Virus record (IMG/VR): IMGVR_UViG_3300018933_000006
Span: 1-53,806 of that record
DNA from: a virus
Strand: one strand, 5' to 3'
Length of the DNA stretch: 53,806 nucleotides
Below are positions 1 to 7,087 of the stretch, piece after piece. The position numbers and the translations under genes were made by a program. The notes beneath the pieces are model-generated. The model did not search any database and had not been told where the DNA came from. It saw only the letters and a program-made list of their open reading frames with translations. The number at the start of each line of letters is the position of its first letter. Positions within the stretch are counted from its first letter, which is position 1.

Positions 1-188
1 AGGTCACCCCCGGTGTCCTCGGCTTCATCGTCTTCGCCGTGATGGGCCTGGCCGTCTGGGCCCTGATGAAGTCGATGAACCGGCACATGGGCAAGGTCGA
101 CTTTGAGGAACGCGAAAACAGCGAGGCCGCTGCGGTGACCAGTGGGAACGGTCCAGGGGAGGCTGACGCCTCAACTGCTGGAAAGTAG
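1..188 (+). CDS. Host target gene: small membrane protein, 5' part fused to a phage-encoded C-terminus (partial at left edge)
   Basis: The reading frame enters from outside the window (first full codon GTC at 3-5). It encodes one hydrophobic helix (LGFIVFAVMGLAVWAL), then the basic segment MKSMNRHMGKVDFEE, then a polar tail ending at TAG 186-188. The MKSMNRHMGKVDFEE segment is encoded by the att core, so everything after about base 110 comes from the phage. The phage tail is rich in Ala, Glu and Gly, like the displaced native tail (APAADAETPAAG...) at the right edge, so integration appears to keep a functional protein. I do not recognise the host family. Confidence 0.85.
   Translation, partial: VTPGVLGFIVFAVMGLAVWALMKSMNRHMGKVDFEERENSEAAAVTSGNGPGEADASTAGK
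64..103 (+). repeat. attL: attL core (40-bp direct repeat)
   Basis: Identical over 40 bases to 53709-53748. After a single mismatch (T at 104, C at 53749) five further bases match. The preceding bases differ (C at 63, G at 53708), which fixes the left limit. The repeat lies in the coding sequence of the host gene and preserves its frame. It has no tRNA character. Confidence 0.95.
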
Positions 189-195
189 CGGCTAC

Positions 196-224
196 CTAGA
201 GATTATTAGAGATTTCTAGAGGGT
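196..224 (+). promoter_or_regulatory. Left-end operator array, TAGNGATT octamers at 10-bp steps
   Basis: Octamers start at 197 (TAGAGATT), 207 (TAGAGATT) and 217 (TAGAGGGT, degenerate), exactly 10 bp apart on the + strand. The 13-mer GAGATTTCTAGAG (209-221) recurs inverted at 51322-51334 and CTAGAGATTA (196-205) recurs inverted at 51318-51327, both in the lysogeny switch. The site is 180 bp upstream of the first phage gene. It is most likely bound by the prophage repressor or Cro-like protein; an integrase arm site is the alternative. Confidence 0.6.
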
Positions 225-247
225 GGTCAGGGCTACTCCGCAAGATC

Positions 248-274
248 ATCTCCCATGATTCTCCCATGGGAGAT
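248..274. promoter_or_regulatory. Nested inverted repeats ATCTCCCATG / CATGGGAGAT
   Basis: ATCTCCCATG (248-257) and CATGGGAGAT (265-274) form a perfect 10-bp inverted repeat with a 7-base spacer. TCTCCCATGGGAGA (260-273) is by itself a perfect 14-bp palindrome. It could be an operator for the gene at 403 or a terminator for the target gene; no U-run follows. The rest of 275-390 holds nothing I can name. Confidence 0.4.
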
Positions 275-402
275 GGTGGCGCGTCCGCTCCTGCCGGCCG
301 GATCGCCGGTCGGCGGGGGCTGGCGCTACCGTCCCGGGAGCCTGGACACTGGCCATCCCGGCAGCGGAAGCTGTGACGGTCACACGCGTAGAGGTGAGGA
401 TG

Positions 403-810
403 ATGACTGCCGAGGCTGCGGGAGCGCCGCGCACAGATCTGTCCGACCTCGTACGTCAGCGCATGCAGGAACTCGGGCTGAGCTTCCGCACCCTCGCGGA
501 CGCGTGCATCGACCCTGAGAACCCTGAAGACGGCCCGTTGTGGAGGCGTAGCACCATCGACGCCCTCTCCAAGGGGCAGCGCATCAAGGCCCCGGACTTT
601 CCCCAGCTGCGGGCCCTCGCTGCCGGCCTACGGGTCCCCATATGGCAGGTCCAGGAGGCTGCTGGCTCGCAGTTCCTCCATATCGACACCGTGTGGTCGG
701 CCGACGGTCGAGTCCGGGCACTGGTCGAGGGCTTCCGGGAGATGAGCCGTGAGGACCAGGACAAGGTGATGGCCCTCATGGAGTCTCGCCGCCAAGTTCG
801 GCAGCGGTGA
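403..810 (+). CDS. Putative XRE-like helix-turn-helix regulator
   Basis: A protein of about 135 residues whose N-terminal half reads as a lambda-repressor-like HTH: DLVRQRMQELGLSFRTLADAC, then a Pro/Asp-rich insertion, then STIDALSKGQRIKAPDFPQL. The C-terminal half is a charged helix suited to dimerisation (FREMSREDQDKVMALMESRR). GAGGTGA at 391-397 favours ATG 403; ATG 400 and GTG 373 are in frame. It follows the left-end octamer operators, so it probably responds to the prophage repressor. It could be a second repressor or an antirepressor. The HTH is recognised by pattern only. Confidence 0.65.
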   Translation: MTAEAAGAPRTDLSDLVRQRMQELGLSFRTLADACIDPENPEDGPLWRRSTIDALSKGQRIKAPDFPQLRALAAGLRVPIWQVQEAAGSQFLHIDTVWSADGRVRALVEGFREMSREDQDKVMALMESRRQVRQR

Positions 811-995
811 TTGTTTTTGGTCAACTGACGCCCCGTTGAACCTAGTTGAGCTGCGGTAGTTACAGAGGGTTCCAGAGGTATTGGCTGAAAGTCACCGGCG
901 GTGCATGATGGTCGTCCGCCTGGGGGCGAATTGAACGGCATCTGCGCTGCCTGCCTTGCGAGCAGGGGCGGGCGGCGCGGGCAAACGGAGGCGAT
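811..995. other. Intergenic region with TCAACT/AGTTGA inverted repeats
   Basis: TCAACT (821-826) pairs with AGTTGA (844-849), and GTTGAAC lies between them. A weak promoter-like pair, TTGAAC (836-841) and TAGTTA (857-862), has only 15 bp spacing. This region probably carries the promoter of the 996 gene. Nothing else is recognisable. Confidence 0.3.
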
Positions 996-1502
996 ATGTC
1001 GCATCAGTACTCGTCAGCCGTCTACCACCTGGACTTTTCAGGTCGCATCCCTTCGGGTCAGCTCATCCACGTGGAGGACCATCCCGGCGAAGTGGCCGAG
1101 ATCTACCTTCATCGGCTCCACGTGCGGAGCCCCCTCCTCTGGCAGATCAACTGGCTCACCCGTCAGCAGGTGGGGTACGGCCTGTGGCGTCAGCGATGGA
1201 CCGAGGACGGGCGGATGTGCGCGCCCGCCGAGGGTCTCGGCGTCGCCGTCTCCCGGTGGGACATCGTGCCTGCCTCGGAGATGCCGAGCGACTGCTACGT
1301 CTTCCCGGTCGAGGACGACGGCAGCTGCGTATGGCTCATCCGGGTCGGCTACTGCACAGTCGAACTCCAGTCCGAGATGAATCGGATGCTTGAGCGCATA
1401 GCGGGCGACGGGTTGTGGCTTCAGGATTGGTATGGAGACGTCCGGACCACCGCGCTGACGCTCCCGGCGCCCTCCGGGCTGGCACCCGTGCTGACCCCAT
1501 AG
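996..1502 (+). CDS. Hypothetical protein, 168 aa
   Basis: Start ATG 996 follows ACGGAGGCGAT, a good ribosome site. The protein is soluble, with no signal peptide or membrane segment, and is rich in Trp and Tyr (SPLLWQINWLTRQQVGYGLWRQRW, WLQDWYGD). I do not recognise the family. It stands alone on the + strand between two HTH genes and is followed by a strong hairpin, so it is an independent unit in the lysogeny-expressed left arm. A superinfection-immunity or host-modifying role is possible but has no direct support. Confidence 0.65.
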   Translation: MSHQYSSAVYHLDFSGRIPSGQLIHVEDHPGEVAEIYLHRLHVRSPLLWQINWLTRQQVGYGLWRQRWTEDGRMCAPAEGLGVAVSRWDIVPASEMPSDCYVFPVEDDGSCVWLIRVGYCTVELQSEMNRMLERIAGDGLWLQDWYGDVRTTALTLPAPSGLAPVLTP

Positions 1503-1519
1503 GAGGTGCTGAAAGTGAC

Positions 1520-1546
1520 GGCGCCCCCGCAGGTAGCGGGGGCGCC
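1520..1546 (+). terminator. Strong hairpin terminator after the 996 gene
   Basis: GGCGCCCCCGC (1520-1530), loop AGGTA, GCGGGGGCGCC (1536-1546): a perfect 11-bp GC stem, 18 bases after the stop codon. There is no U-tract, which is usual for Streptomyces. The following 1547-1705 shows only the leader of the next gene. Confidence 0.7.
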
Positions 1547-1705
1547 GCGGTCCCTCCCGCTCCGCCTGGGGGGCTGATGTGGGAGGGCCGTAACGAGAGG
1601 GGGGTGGCTGATCATCTACACCGGAACTTCCCGGTCCCTCGCTAGATCAAACAATGTAGGCCTACGCCTACTGACAGAGGATCTTGAACCGGCGACGGTG
1701 GGCGG

Positions 1706-1942
1706 GTGCCGTCTGCCTCGCCCCCGCCGGATTGGGTGCTCGCCCGCCGCCGGGCTGTAGGTGACCGCATCCGCGCCGTGCGCCTCAATGCCAACCTCAC
1801 CCAAGAGGCGGTCGCCCTCGCCGCCGGCGTCGACCGGCCGTCTGTCGTGCGTATCGAGCAGGGACAGCAGTCGCCCACCCTGGACACCCTGATCCGTCTC
1901 GCCGACGCGATCGGCGTGCCGCTCGCGGACCTCGTCCGCTGA
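1706..1942 (+). CDS. Small XRE-family transcriptional regulator
   Basis: The 78-aa protein is essentially one HTH_3 domain: VGDRIRAVRLNANLTQEAVA (helices 1-2), ALAAGVDRPSVVRIEQG (recognition helix), QSPTLDTLIRLADAIGVPLADLVR (helices 4-5). Start is GTG 1706 with a weak GGTGGGCGG upstream. It is the last + strand gene before the convergent late region. Single-domain proteins of this kind usually repress their own promoter. Confidence 0.85.
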   Translation: MPSASPPPDWVLARRRAVGDRIRAVRLNANLTQEAVALAAGVDRPSVVRIEQGQQSPTLDTLIRLADAIGVPLADLVR

Positions 1943-1957
1943 CACCCGGGCAGCGAG

Positions 1958-2001
1958 AGGCCCCGCCCATCCGCCACGGGGGGAGCAGACGAGCGGGGCC
2001 T
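1958..2001. terminator. Bidirectional terminator between convergent genes
   Basis: AGGCCCCGC (1958-1966) pairs perfectly with GCGGGGCCT (1993-2001) across a 26-base loop. It sits between the stop codons of the + strand XRE gene and the - strand array, where a shared terminator is expected. Confidence 0.6.
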
Positions 2002-2008
2002 GGTCCGG

Positions 2009-2134
2009 TCACGGCTTGCTGATCACGAAGGCTCGCACCGGACGCTCTTCCTTCGGGTCACGCGACGTCGGCTGCTGCGTGCGCTTCCACGCCGCAACCA
2101 GTTCCGCGTAGCGCGGGTCGATCCACTCGGACAT
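2009..2134 (-). CDS. Small hypothetical protein, 41 aa
   Basis: ATG on the - strand at 2134 follows a near-perfect ribosome site, CAGGAGGTGGTC. The product starts MSEWIDPRYAELVAAWKRTQ and ends in VRAFVISKP. It is basic, with no membrane segment, and its function is unknown. It is the last gene of the late strand, 21 bases after the GRDP-like gene. Confidence 0.7.
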   Translation of the reverse strand: MSEWIDPRYAELVAAWKRTQQPTSRDPKEERPVRAFVISKP

Positions 2135-2155
2135 GACCACCTCCTGGCGGGCAGG

Positions 2156-2674
2156 CTATGCCACGCCAGGCTTCTTCGGCTTCGGCGTGATGACGATCGT
2201 GCAGTCCGGGGCGTGCTGGCACTTCGCCGCCACCGACACAAGCGTCTCGTCGGACGGCGGCCCCCACAGCTCCGGGTCCGCTTCCCAGCCGAGGCTTGCG
2301 ATGGTCTCTCGGGTCCGGTCGATGATCGGCGGGTCGTAGTTGGTGGGGTCGTAGCCCGGGTAGTGGTGGACGAAGCTCCCGCCCAGGCTCTCGCACAGCT
2401 CGGCGTACATGGCGGTGTGCAGGATCAGAGCGTGCCAGCCCTCATCCACGATTCGCGATGGGGCCAGACTGACGCCGGGGTTCTTGGCGCAGGCCGCGAC
2501 GAACTTCATCGCCTCCTCGACGATGTGGCCAGCCAGTGCCTCGCTCATGTCGGGGTTGGCGTCCATCACCGTGCTGCGGACGCTGGCGAACTGGTCGTCG
2601 GTGATGAGCATGCGCGCGAGTGCGGGCACAGCGGGGTTGTCCGGCGGGTCCATGGGGCCCGGAGGTATGGTCAC
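2156..2674 (-). CDS. Glycine-rich-domain-protein-like (DUF1399-type) protein
   Basis: The 172-aa protein carries a central motif VDEGWHALILHTAMYAELCE followed by HHYPGYD. This recalls the WHxHIL...HH signature of DUF1399 proteins found in actinomycetes and their phages. Start GTG 2674 follows AAGGAGACCCC. It has no signal peptide. Its biochemical role is not known. It lies in the accessory end of the late operon, where genes altering the lysogen are common. Confidence 0.6.
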   Translation of the reverse strand: MTIPPGPMDPPDNPAVPALARMLITDDQFASVRSTVMDANPDMSEALAGHIVEEAMKFVAACAKNPGVSLAPSRIVDEGWHALILHTAMYAELCESLGGSFVHHYPGYDPTNYDPPIIDRTRETIASLGWEADPELWGPPSDETLVSVAAKCQHAPDCTIVITPKPKKPGVA

Positions 2675-2802
2675 GGGGTCTCCTTCGCTTGGTGCGGATG
2701 GGGATGGCCCGCCCGGGTCGGGGCACCTTGCCGGGTCTGCCCGGCCTGGGCGGGAGTGGGATCCGCTGTCCGGCGCGGTCGGCGGGCGCCGGGAGCGGGG
2801 GT
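2675..2802. other. Short intergenic gap with a possible GC stem
   Basis: CCCGCCC near 2709-2715 can pair with GGGCGGG near 2748-2754. This may terminate or attenuate the upstream genes. I see no gene here. Confidence 0.25.
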
Positions 2803-3129
2803 CTACATGAGCCGGGCTATGGCCTCAGGGAGAAACAGGCCGCGGGCCCGGTGCTCACGCCAGAGGCTACTGTCGTCGTGCTGGTCGTAGTGGGCGCACA
2901 GCTCGCAGCCGTCCGCGTGCGGCGACGGGACGACCTCGGGGTGCTCGGCGGCGATATGCCGGGCTACGAGGATCTGCGCGAGGAATCCGGTGTCCGACTC
3001 GTCGTGCAGCAGGGCGATCATCAGATCGTCCATCAGGTCGCGGCAGGCGTCACAGCTCGTCAGGGGCGGGCGCAGGATGGGCCAGTGGATGGGCTGGGGC
3101 AGCGGCGGCCGGTTCGCGGTCTGCGTCAT
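2803..3129 (-). CDS. Hypothetical protein with paired Cys motifs, 108 aa
   Basis: Start ATG 3129 follows CGGAGGACTCG and overlaps the upstream stop (ATGA). The motif CDACRDL near residue 27 and the pair CELCAHYDQH near residue 80 form a likely CxxC/CxxC zinc site. The family is unknown. It is the last of four overlapping small genes (3903 to 2803) that must be co-translated. Confidence 0.65.
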   Translation of the reverse strand: MTQTANRPPLPQPIHWPILRPPLTSCDACRDLMDDLMIALLHDESDTGFLAQILVARHIAAEHPEVVPSPHADGCELCAHYDQHDDSSLWREHRARGLFLPEAIARLM

Positions 3130-3311
3130 CGAGTCCTCCGTGCCCGGTGGTGGTTGCGGATCTCCACGTTGCAGTCGCTGACCCGCGACCAGTCGCCGAC
3201 GGCGCGTGCCTGCTCGCGCTGTTTCACCAGGGCCTGGCAGACGTCGCAGTCCTTCAGCGGCTCGGGAGGGTCCGGCAGACCGAGGTCGAGGGGCTTCTCC
3301 TGAACGCTCAC
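3126..3311 (-). CDS. Hypothetical protein, 61 aa
   Basis: GTG 3311 overlaps the stop of the preceding gene as GTGA, and its own stop overlaps the next start as ATGA. The protein has one CDVC motif and a basic tail (NHHRARRTR). It lacks recognisable domains. Together with the Cys-rich 108-aa neighbour it may form a small zinc-binding pair; that is inference. Confidence 0.6.
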   Translation of the reverse strand: MSVQEKPLDLGLPDPPEPLKDCDVCQALVKQREQARAVGDWSRVSDCNVEIRNHHRARRTR

Positions 3312-3673
3312 GATTCGACCTCGCGCAGGTTCTCGTAGTGGTCGCAGAGGGCGTTGACCGAGCGGGCGAGCCGTTGCGCGTGTGCGATCCGCGCGGGAAG
3401 GGCCTGCCGTGGCTCCAGGCCGAGGCGCATGCGGGCCTCTCCGATGCCGGCGTGGGCGCACGCGCGGGGCACGTCGTCCTCCGGGAGGCGGGCGGCCAGG
3501 GCCTCAACGACGGGGATGGCGAGCATGAGGTGGCCGCGCAGCTGGAGCGTCAGCGTGTCCAGCTCGTCGTCGGACGGCAGTTCGGCGTCCTCAACGAGCA
3601 GACGGCGTGCGGCGGTACGCATCGCCTCGACGTCCAGCGGCGTCGCGTCCAGCACGTCTTTCGTGAGGATCAC
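3308..3673 (-). CDS. Hypothetical protein, 121 aa
   Basis: A mostly helical acidic protein (VEAMRTAARRLLVEDAELPSD, LTLQLRGHLMLAIPVVEALA). Start GTG 3673 overlaps the upstream stop. It resembles small helical Streptomyces phage proteins I have seen without known function. Confidence 0.6.
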   Translation of the reverse strand: MILTKDVLDATPLDVEAMRTAARRLLVEDAELPSDDELDTLTLQLRGHLMLAIPVVEALAARLPEDDVPRACAHAGIGEARMRLGLEPRQALPARIAHAQRLARSVNALCDHYENLREVES

Positions 3674-3903
3674 CGGACTGCCTCCAGGCCGCGAGGTGCC
3701 GGAACGGAGTGGACCAGGCCCAGGGCCTCGGCCAGCTGTGTGAAGAGGCGGTGTGCCTCTGTGCGGGACAGGACCAGGTCCACGTCGCCGCGGCGCTCGT
3801 CGACCGCGTACAGGGCGAGGGGCACCCGGACCTCGCCGGTGACGTGGACGGTGGTCAGCGGTTCGCCGCGGCGCGTGGACGCGTGCAGTCGTGCGGGGAG
3901 CAT
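3670..3903 (-). CDS. Hypothetical protein, 77 aa
   Basis: First gene of the 3903-2803 cluster. It has a beta-rich middle (VHVTGEVRVPLALYAV, GDVDLVLSRTEA) and no membrane segment. ATG 3903 has only a weak ribosome site. It begins downstream of the GGGGGACA hairpin, which may regulate or insulate it. Confidence 0.55.
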   Translation of the reverse strand: MLPARLHASTRRGEPLTTVHVTGEVRVPLALYAVDERRGDVDLVLSRTEAHRLFTQLAEALGLVHSVPAPRGLEAVR

Positions 3904-3968
3904 GCCGTACCCCGTTCAGTAGGCGACTGAGTGCGGAGCGTCACCGTACTGATGCGGGCAAGAGAGAA

Positions 3969-4005
3969 GGGGGACAGATTGTCCCCCTGTCCCACTCTGT
4001 CCCCC
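3969..4005. promoter_or_regulatory. GGGGGACA/TGTCCCCC inverted repeat plus two further TGTCCC copies
   Basis: GGGGGACA (3969-3976) and TGTCCCCC (3980-3987) form a perfect inverted repeat with a 3-base loop. TGTCCC recurs at 3988 and TGTCCCCC at 3998. It lies just after the stop of the XRE regulator and 66 bases upstream of the next start. The hairpin may terminate the regulator transcript; the repeated half-sites also suit an operator. Confidence 0.5.
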
Positions 4006-4008
4006 TGG

Positions 4009-5307
4009 TCAGCCGGTCGCGATGCCGACCTTCTCGGCGAGCGCGCCTGCCTCCCTGCGCATGGCCCGGGGAGCGTTCCGCCACAGGTCGGCGGCCACGG
4101 TCCGGGCGGACGGCGTGTAAGCGACGGTCTCGGCGCCGATCCTGTGGGCCATCTGCATGACGTGCAGGGCGGCGGTCCGGTCGCCTCGCTGGAGGTGCCC
4201 GCGGGCGACCTCGACCCACAGGCGGGCCTGCCGCTCGACCGAGGGCATGGTGTCGGGGTCGATGTCGTCGGCCAGGCCGATCGCCTTCTGCGATTTACGC
4301 AGGTCGGTGGCGACACTCACGGCGTGGAAGTCCACGTTGGCGCGCCCGAACACCGTGCTCGGGTGCACGTAGCTGGCGGGTAGGGACTTGGCGACCTGGT
4401 CGCCCTTGTCCCAGTACCGCCAGGCGTCGCCCTCGCGGCCCTCGCGCGCGGTGGTGACTGCGGCGTGCAGCTGGAGCGCGCCGTAGATGCCGCGCCAGTC
4501 GTCGGGTGCGGAGTCCAGGTGCGGCCGGATGAGGTCGGCCGCCTCCAGAACGACGCGCAGCGCCTCCTCGGGGTAGCTCGTTTCGCGCAGGATGTTGCCC
4601 ATGTTCCAGGCCGCGGCCGCGATCGCTGCGGGCTGATCGGCGTCCTGCGCGGCCGCCAGCGCGCGGTCCGCGACGACCCAAGCGAGTTCGGCCGGCGCGA
4701 CGTAGGCGGTGGCCTGCCCGGTCAGGCGGTAGACATCGGACAGGGCGACCAGCGCGGTGCGTCGCTGCTCGCCGTCGAGGGTGCGCACGGCTGCCTCGAT
4801 GTCGCGGATCAACTCGGGGAGAACGGCGCCCACTTCGGTGCGGTTGTGCTGGGAGGTGTGCCACAAGCGCCATGTCTGGTCGACGCGGCCCTGGAGGATT
4901 GCCGGTTCTATCGGTGTGTCAGAGCGTCGGGCGGTCAGTGTGCGCTGCATGACAGCGGCCCAGATGCCGGGCATGGCCGGGTGGGGCAGCCTGCCAAGTG
5001 GTACCGAAGCGGCTGGCCCGTCGGTGCCGGTGATGACGGCCAGGTCGTGGACCTGGAGGGCGGCGGCCAGACGCAGCAGCAGCGTATGAGAGCGCAGTTC
5101 GCGTTCGCCCGTTTCGATCTTCTTCAACCAGTCGCTACTACGACCGCAAAGCTGTGCGAGTGCGGCCCGAGACATGCCGCGGGACTCCCGCAGGACCCTG
5201 ATCCGTTCGCCGACGCTGAGTTCCGCTGAGAGATCCAATGGTGCCCCCTTGGGTGCCGGTGCCGGTGCCGTTGTCGTCAGGGTAAGGCGGCCGTCAATGT
5301 CGAACAT
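4009..5307 (-). CDS. XRE-family regulator with C-terminal TPR-like helical repeats, 432 aa
   Basis: A DNA-binding domain at about residues 30-85 (VGERIRVLRESRGMSRAALA, QLCGRSSDWLKKIETGERE) precedes a helical region of about 300 residues rich in Ala pairs (ALVALSDVYRLTGQAT, AIAAAAWNMGNILRE, ALQLHAAVTTAREG). This is the common Streptomyces XRE-TPR architecture, in which the repeats sense a ligand or peptide. ATG 5307 follows GGGAGGGGG; an upstream in-frame start at 5355 is less likely. Its position between lysis and accessory genes suggests a cargo gene that alters host regulation. Confidence 0.85.
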   Translation of the reverse strand: MFDIDGRLTLTTTAPAPAPKGAPLDLSAELSVGERIRVLRESRGMSRAALAQLCGRSSDWLKKIETGERELRSHTLLLRLAAALQVHDLAVITGTDGPAASVPLGRLPHPAMPGIWAAVMQRTLTARRSDTPIEPAILQGRVDQTWRLWHTSQHNRTEVGAVLPELIRDIEAAVRTLDGEQRRTALVALSDVYRLTGQATAYVAPAELAWVVADRALAAAQDADQPAAIAAAAWNMGNILRETSYPEEALRVVLEAADLIRPHLDSAPDDWRGIYGALQLHAAVTTAREGREGDAWRYWDKGDQVAKSLPASYVHPSTVFGRANVDFHAVSVATDLRKSQKAIGLADDIDPDTMPSVERQARLWVEVARGHLQRGDRTAALHVMQMAHRIGAETVAYTPSARTVAADLWRNAPRAMRREAGALAEKVGIATG

Positions 5308-5351
5308 GACGAATGGCCCCCTCCCGCCCGAAGGCGAGAGGGGGCATGAGG

Positions 5352-6050
5352 TCATGGGTACTGTCGTCGCTGCGGGTCGAGGCCTGCGGACAGCAGGTTC
5401 CCGCCGCCGCTCGGCTCCGGGTTGGGTGCGCCATCGCGGCGGCAGACGAGGGCGTCGGGGTCCCAGCTCGGGGCCTGGAGGCTGTACCCGTCGGGGCAGG
5501 AAGGTCCGGCGGGCCCGGGTTCCCCGCGCTCGCCTTGCGGTCCCTGCTCACCTTGAGGCCCCGGCGGGCCGACCGGTCCGGCCGGGCCCGGTTCCCCTTG
5601 CGGTCCTGGCGGTCCTGCCGCGCCTGCCGCTCCGGGCTCCCCTGCGGCACCCGGTTCACCTGCGGCGCCCGGCTCGCCGGCCTCCCCGGCGGCTCCGTCT
5701 CCTCCGCGTGCCCCCGTCTTCCCCGGCGCGCCGGAGGGCCCAGCGGGTCCGGGCGGGCCCGGCTCACCCTGTGGCCCTGGCGGGCCGGACGGTCCTGGCG
5801 GGCCGGTCACCGACGGGCCGGGCTCGCCGCGGCTCCCCGGGGGCCCGGCCACAGGCTGCGCCCCAAGAGCTTCCACCTGCCTGGCCAGTGCGTCCCGCGC
5901 TGCGTTGGCGGTGTGCAGATCGTGGCTGAGAGCCTGGACGCTGAGGACAATCCATGCGACCGCGGCCCCGAGGCCGACAGCGGCGACGACGGTCCACGCG
6001 TTGCCGCGCCGCCACCGGCGCTCCTCGGTCCGCATCTGCGACTGCGTCAC
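5352..6050 (-). CDS. Membrane-anchored collagen-like protein, 232 aa
   Basis: After a basic N-terminus comes one membrane helix ([20 protein letters not shown], about residues 18-38) and a short coiled stretch. About 115 residues of Gly-X-Y triplets follow ([24 protein letters not shown]). The tail is a compact Cys-containing segment (CPDGYSLQ...LVCRRDG). Collagen-like repeats occur in phage fibres, but here the gene ends a holin/endolysin cassette and has an N-terminal anchor. A surface or lysis-related trimeric stalk is therefore as likely as a virion fibre. Start GTG 6050; ATG 6035 is an alternative. Confidence 0.85.
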   Translation of the reverse strand: MTQSQMRTEERRWRRGNAWTVVAAVGLGAAVAWIVLSVQALSHDLHTANAARDALARQVEALGAQPVAGPPGSRGEPGPSVTGPPGPSGPPGPQGEPGPPGPAGPSGAPGKTGARGGDGAAGEAGEPGAAGEPGAAGEPGAAGAAGPPGPQGEPGPAGPVGPPGPQGEQGPQGERGEPGPAGPSCPDGYSLQAPSWDPDALVCRRDGAPNPEPSGGGNLLSAGLDPQRRQYP

Positions 6051-6052
6051 GG

Positions 6053-6343
6053 TCAGGCCCCCCGAGTCAGCAGGATGATGACGGGCAAGAGGATTCCGAT
6101 CAGCGGCACGATCACAGCGCCGATCAGCCAGCGCCTGGTGGTGACGAGCCGCTCGGCGTCCTTCTCCCGCAGCGTCTCCAGCGTGGTGACCCGCGCGCCG
6201 AGTGCCTCGTGGCGCAGGTCGTAGATGCGCTGGTCGACCTTCTCGTCCATGCGCCGGCCGAGCTGCTGGATGTCGTCGCGGAGGTCGACGAACCGGTCCT
6301 CGAACCGCCTGACGACCTCGCCGAGGGTCGGCTCATCGGTCAC
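6053..6343 (-). CDS. Coiled-coil protein with C-terminal membrane helix (holin-associated candidate)
   Basis: The 96-aa protein has a charged helical region ([36 protein letters not shown]) and one C-terminal helix ([20 protein letters not shown]). Small tail-anchored coiled-coil proteins beside holins are frequent in Streptomyces phages. It lies 12 bases after the holin gene, so a role in timing or gating lysis is plausible but inferred. Confidence 0.7.
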   Translation of the reverse strand: MTDEPTLGEVVRRFEDRFVDLRDDIQQLGRRMDEKVDQRIYDLRHEALGARVTTLETLREKDAERLVTTRRWLIGAVIVPLIGILLPVIILLTRGA

Positions 6344-6355
6344 GTGCTGCTCCGA

Positions 6356-6721
6356 TCAGAGAGCGGTCGGCCTGGCGTGCTGCGAGGCGGGCGCGGTGGG
6401 GGAGGCCGGGGAGACCTGGCCTCGGGTGATGAACATCAGGACGGAGAGGACCAGTCCGTTGATGGCTGCGGTGGTGGTGGGCTGTACTTCATAGCCGAAG
6501 GCGGCGATGGCCGAGGCCAGGGTGGCGACAAGGGTCGTGAAGGCCTGCACGGCGATCGGCCGGGTGAGGGCGGCGGCGATGGCGCCGAGGATCGCGGAGA
6601 CGCCGGCCACGGTCCAGCCAGCTTGCTCCTCGGTGAGGCCGACGTTGAAGGTGACGACCAGGCCGAGGATCGCGCTGAGGCTGTTCAGCCAGAGCGCGGG
6701 TTCGCGTCCGAAGATCTTCAT
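6356..6721 (-). CDS. Holin
   Basis: The 121-aa protein has three to four predicted membrane helices: LNSLSAILGLVVTFNVGL, WTVAGVSAILGAIAAAL, FTTLVATLASAIAAFGY, AINGLVLSVLMFI. The tail is polar. Size, topology and position directly downstream of the endolysin cluster fit an actinophage holin, which permeabilises the membrane so that endolysin reaches the wall. Confidence 0.75.
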   Translation of the reverse strand: MKIFGREPALWLNSLSAILGLVVTFNVGLTEEQAGWTVAGVSAILGAIAAALTRPIAVQAFTTLVATLASAIAAFGYEVQPTTTAAINGLVLSVLMFITRGQVSPASPTAPASQHARPTAL

Positions 6722-6733
6722 GGTGGTCTCTTC

Positions 6734-7087
6734 CTAGACGGGCTGCGCCAGCTGGCGGCAGCCGATGACGGTGCCCGCGCTGTCGCGGACTTCGCGGTAG
6801 GGGACGAGCAGATCCGACCGGCGCGGCGCCAGGGCCAGCGCGACGGGCAGTGACACGACGTAGGAGACGCCTGCGTGGCGGCGGGGCAGGCCCTGGGCGT
6901 GCCCGTACTGCACCACCTCGACCGGGACGCCATCGCGGTACTCGCGGGACAGCGGCACCACGCCGAGCCGGGCCGGGCGCTCCCCGGGTTCGATGACGTG
7001 CAGGAGGCCGGGCACCAGGTCGTCGATGCCGTCGGGCCGGTCGTCCGCGTAGAGCCTGATGGGGTGCGGGGTGAGGTTGACGATCAC
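6734..7087 (-). CDS. Conserved small protein (NLTPHPI motif), 117 aa
   Basis: Begins VIVNLTPHPIRLY and ends with LLVPYREVRDSAGTVIGCRQL. I recall both conserved blocks from many small Streptomyces and actinophage proteins of unknown function. GTG 7087 overlaps the endolysin stop (GTGA), so the two are translated together. No membrane segment or catalytic motif is visible. Confidence 0.7.
   Translation of the reverse strand: MIVNLTPHPIRLYADDRPDGIDDLVPGLLHVIEPGERPARLGVVPLSREYRDGVPVEVVQYGHAQGLPRRHAGVSYVVSLPVALALAPRRSDLLVPYREVRDSAGTVIGCRQLAQPV

Noticed and set aside
5313-6224. 303-codon + strand frame opposite the collagen-like gene
   Set aside because: Gly-X-Y repeats read in reverse give Pro/Ala/Gly-rich frames on any strand; the - strand version has a membrane helix, GTG start and operon context.
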